From the NCBI GenBank assembly GCA_963556145.1, contig OY744463.1, positions 3,720,001 through 3,784,000 on the forward strand: a stretch of 64,000 nucleotides of DNA. Reading direction: 5' to 3'. The position numbers were made by a program, and so were the translations under genes. Positions within the stretch are counted from its first letter, which is position 1. Each line of letters starts with the position of its first letter. The DNA comes from Hygrocybe punicea (taxonomy: Eukaryota; Basidiomycota; Agaricomycetes; Agaricales; Hygrophoraceae). This document shows, piece after piece, positions 63,766 through 64,000 of the stretch. Under the pieces are notes generated by a model, which had not been told where the DNA came from, did no database searches, and worked only from the letters and a program-made list of their open reading frames with translations.

Positions 63766-64000
63766 CATTACGGCGATTTTCTTCGGAGTGCTTCGGCCCC
63801 CTTCGGAAACATATTTCGAGCCTCTCCGACATCACCCACGCTTATACTGTTCACCCTATTCCATTCCGATTCCGTTCCGGTTCCAGGGAAGTCTTTATGC
63901 GACATGTTTCACTTATTTCAAACATTATAGCTCCTATCCTCTAGATATTTTGGAACTTGCTTCGCATGGTGTTATACCCTTTGTTTCAGTTCCATTTCAT
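63766..64000. other. Right edge, no supported feature
   Basis: 235 bp with CGATT/TCGG-rich words (TTCGGAGTGCTTCGGCCCCC). No gene could be supported. Confidence 0.4.

Overview
This is a eukaryotic nuclear window from a filamentous basidiomycete, most likely an Agaricomycete. Genes are dense, on both strands, and cut by many introns of about 45-65 nt. The proteins are fungal (Fus3/Kss1-type MAP kinase, flavocytochrome b2, INO80, NudE). The repeats include a Ty3/gypsy element of the type common in mushroom genomes. Gene models were spliced by hand from GT-AG (occasionally GC-AG) signals that keep the reading frame; exon edges are stated where I worked them out.

Region 1 (1-44.9 kb) is conserved housekeeping sequence. 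In order: the 3' end of CBF5/dyskerin; a secreted, GPI-type protein with two cupredoxin domains; a Fus3/Kss1-like MAP kinase; a SAP-domain coiled-coil protein; flavocytochrome b2; an MBD4-like G/T mismatch DNA glycosylase; a LIM-domain protein; a DHX29-like DExH RNA helicase; the INO80 remodelling ATPase; fumarase; PEX11; CMC1; lipoyl synthase; ribosomal protein S28; a GT8 glycosyltransferase; the tRNA t6A enzyme KAE1; pyruvate dehydrogenase E2 (LAT1); exosome subunit CSL4; NudE; ESS2/Bis1; and a FAM192A/Fyv6-like splicing-associated protein. Many pairs are divergent with very short shared promoters. Several products meet in mitochondrial metabolism: FUM1, LIP5 and the lipoylated LAT1 subunit it serves, and CMC1 for cytochrome oxidase assembly.

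Region 2 (44.9-51.3 kb) is gene-poor accessory sequence: a short zinc-finger ORF, a decaying DDE integrase-core mobile-element gene with two in-frame TGA codons, and a hypothetical gene of unclear frame that stops at the next insertion.

Region 3 (51,356-61,171) is a complete LTR retrotransposon with two 795-bp LTRs, a short target-site duplication, gag, and pol in the -1 frame. Between pol and the 3' LTR it carries an intact three-exon gene on the opposite strand, whose product has a Gal4-type Zn2Cys6 cysteine pattern. All eight differences between the two LTRs are CpG transitions, and pol carries one in-frame TGA that a CGA-to-TGA change would explain. This is the signature of cytosine methylation and deamination.

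Region 4 (61.2-64 kb) holds a multi-exon Ser/Thr/Pro-rich Agaricomycete-type hypothetical gene whose 3' end looks degraded or runs out of the window.

The most unusual item is the spliced antisense gene carried by the retrotransposon. The second is the consistent CpG-decay record in the mobile sequences.
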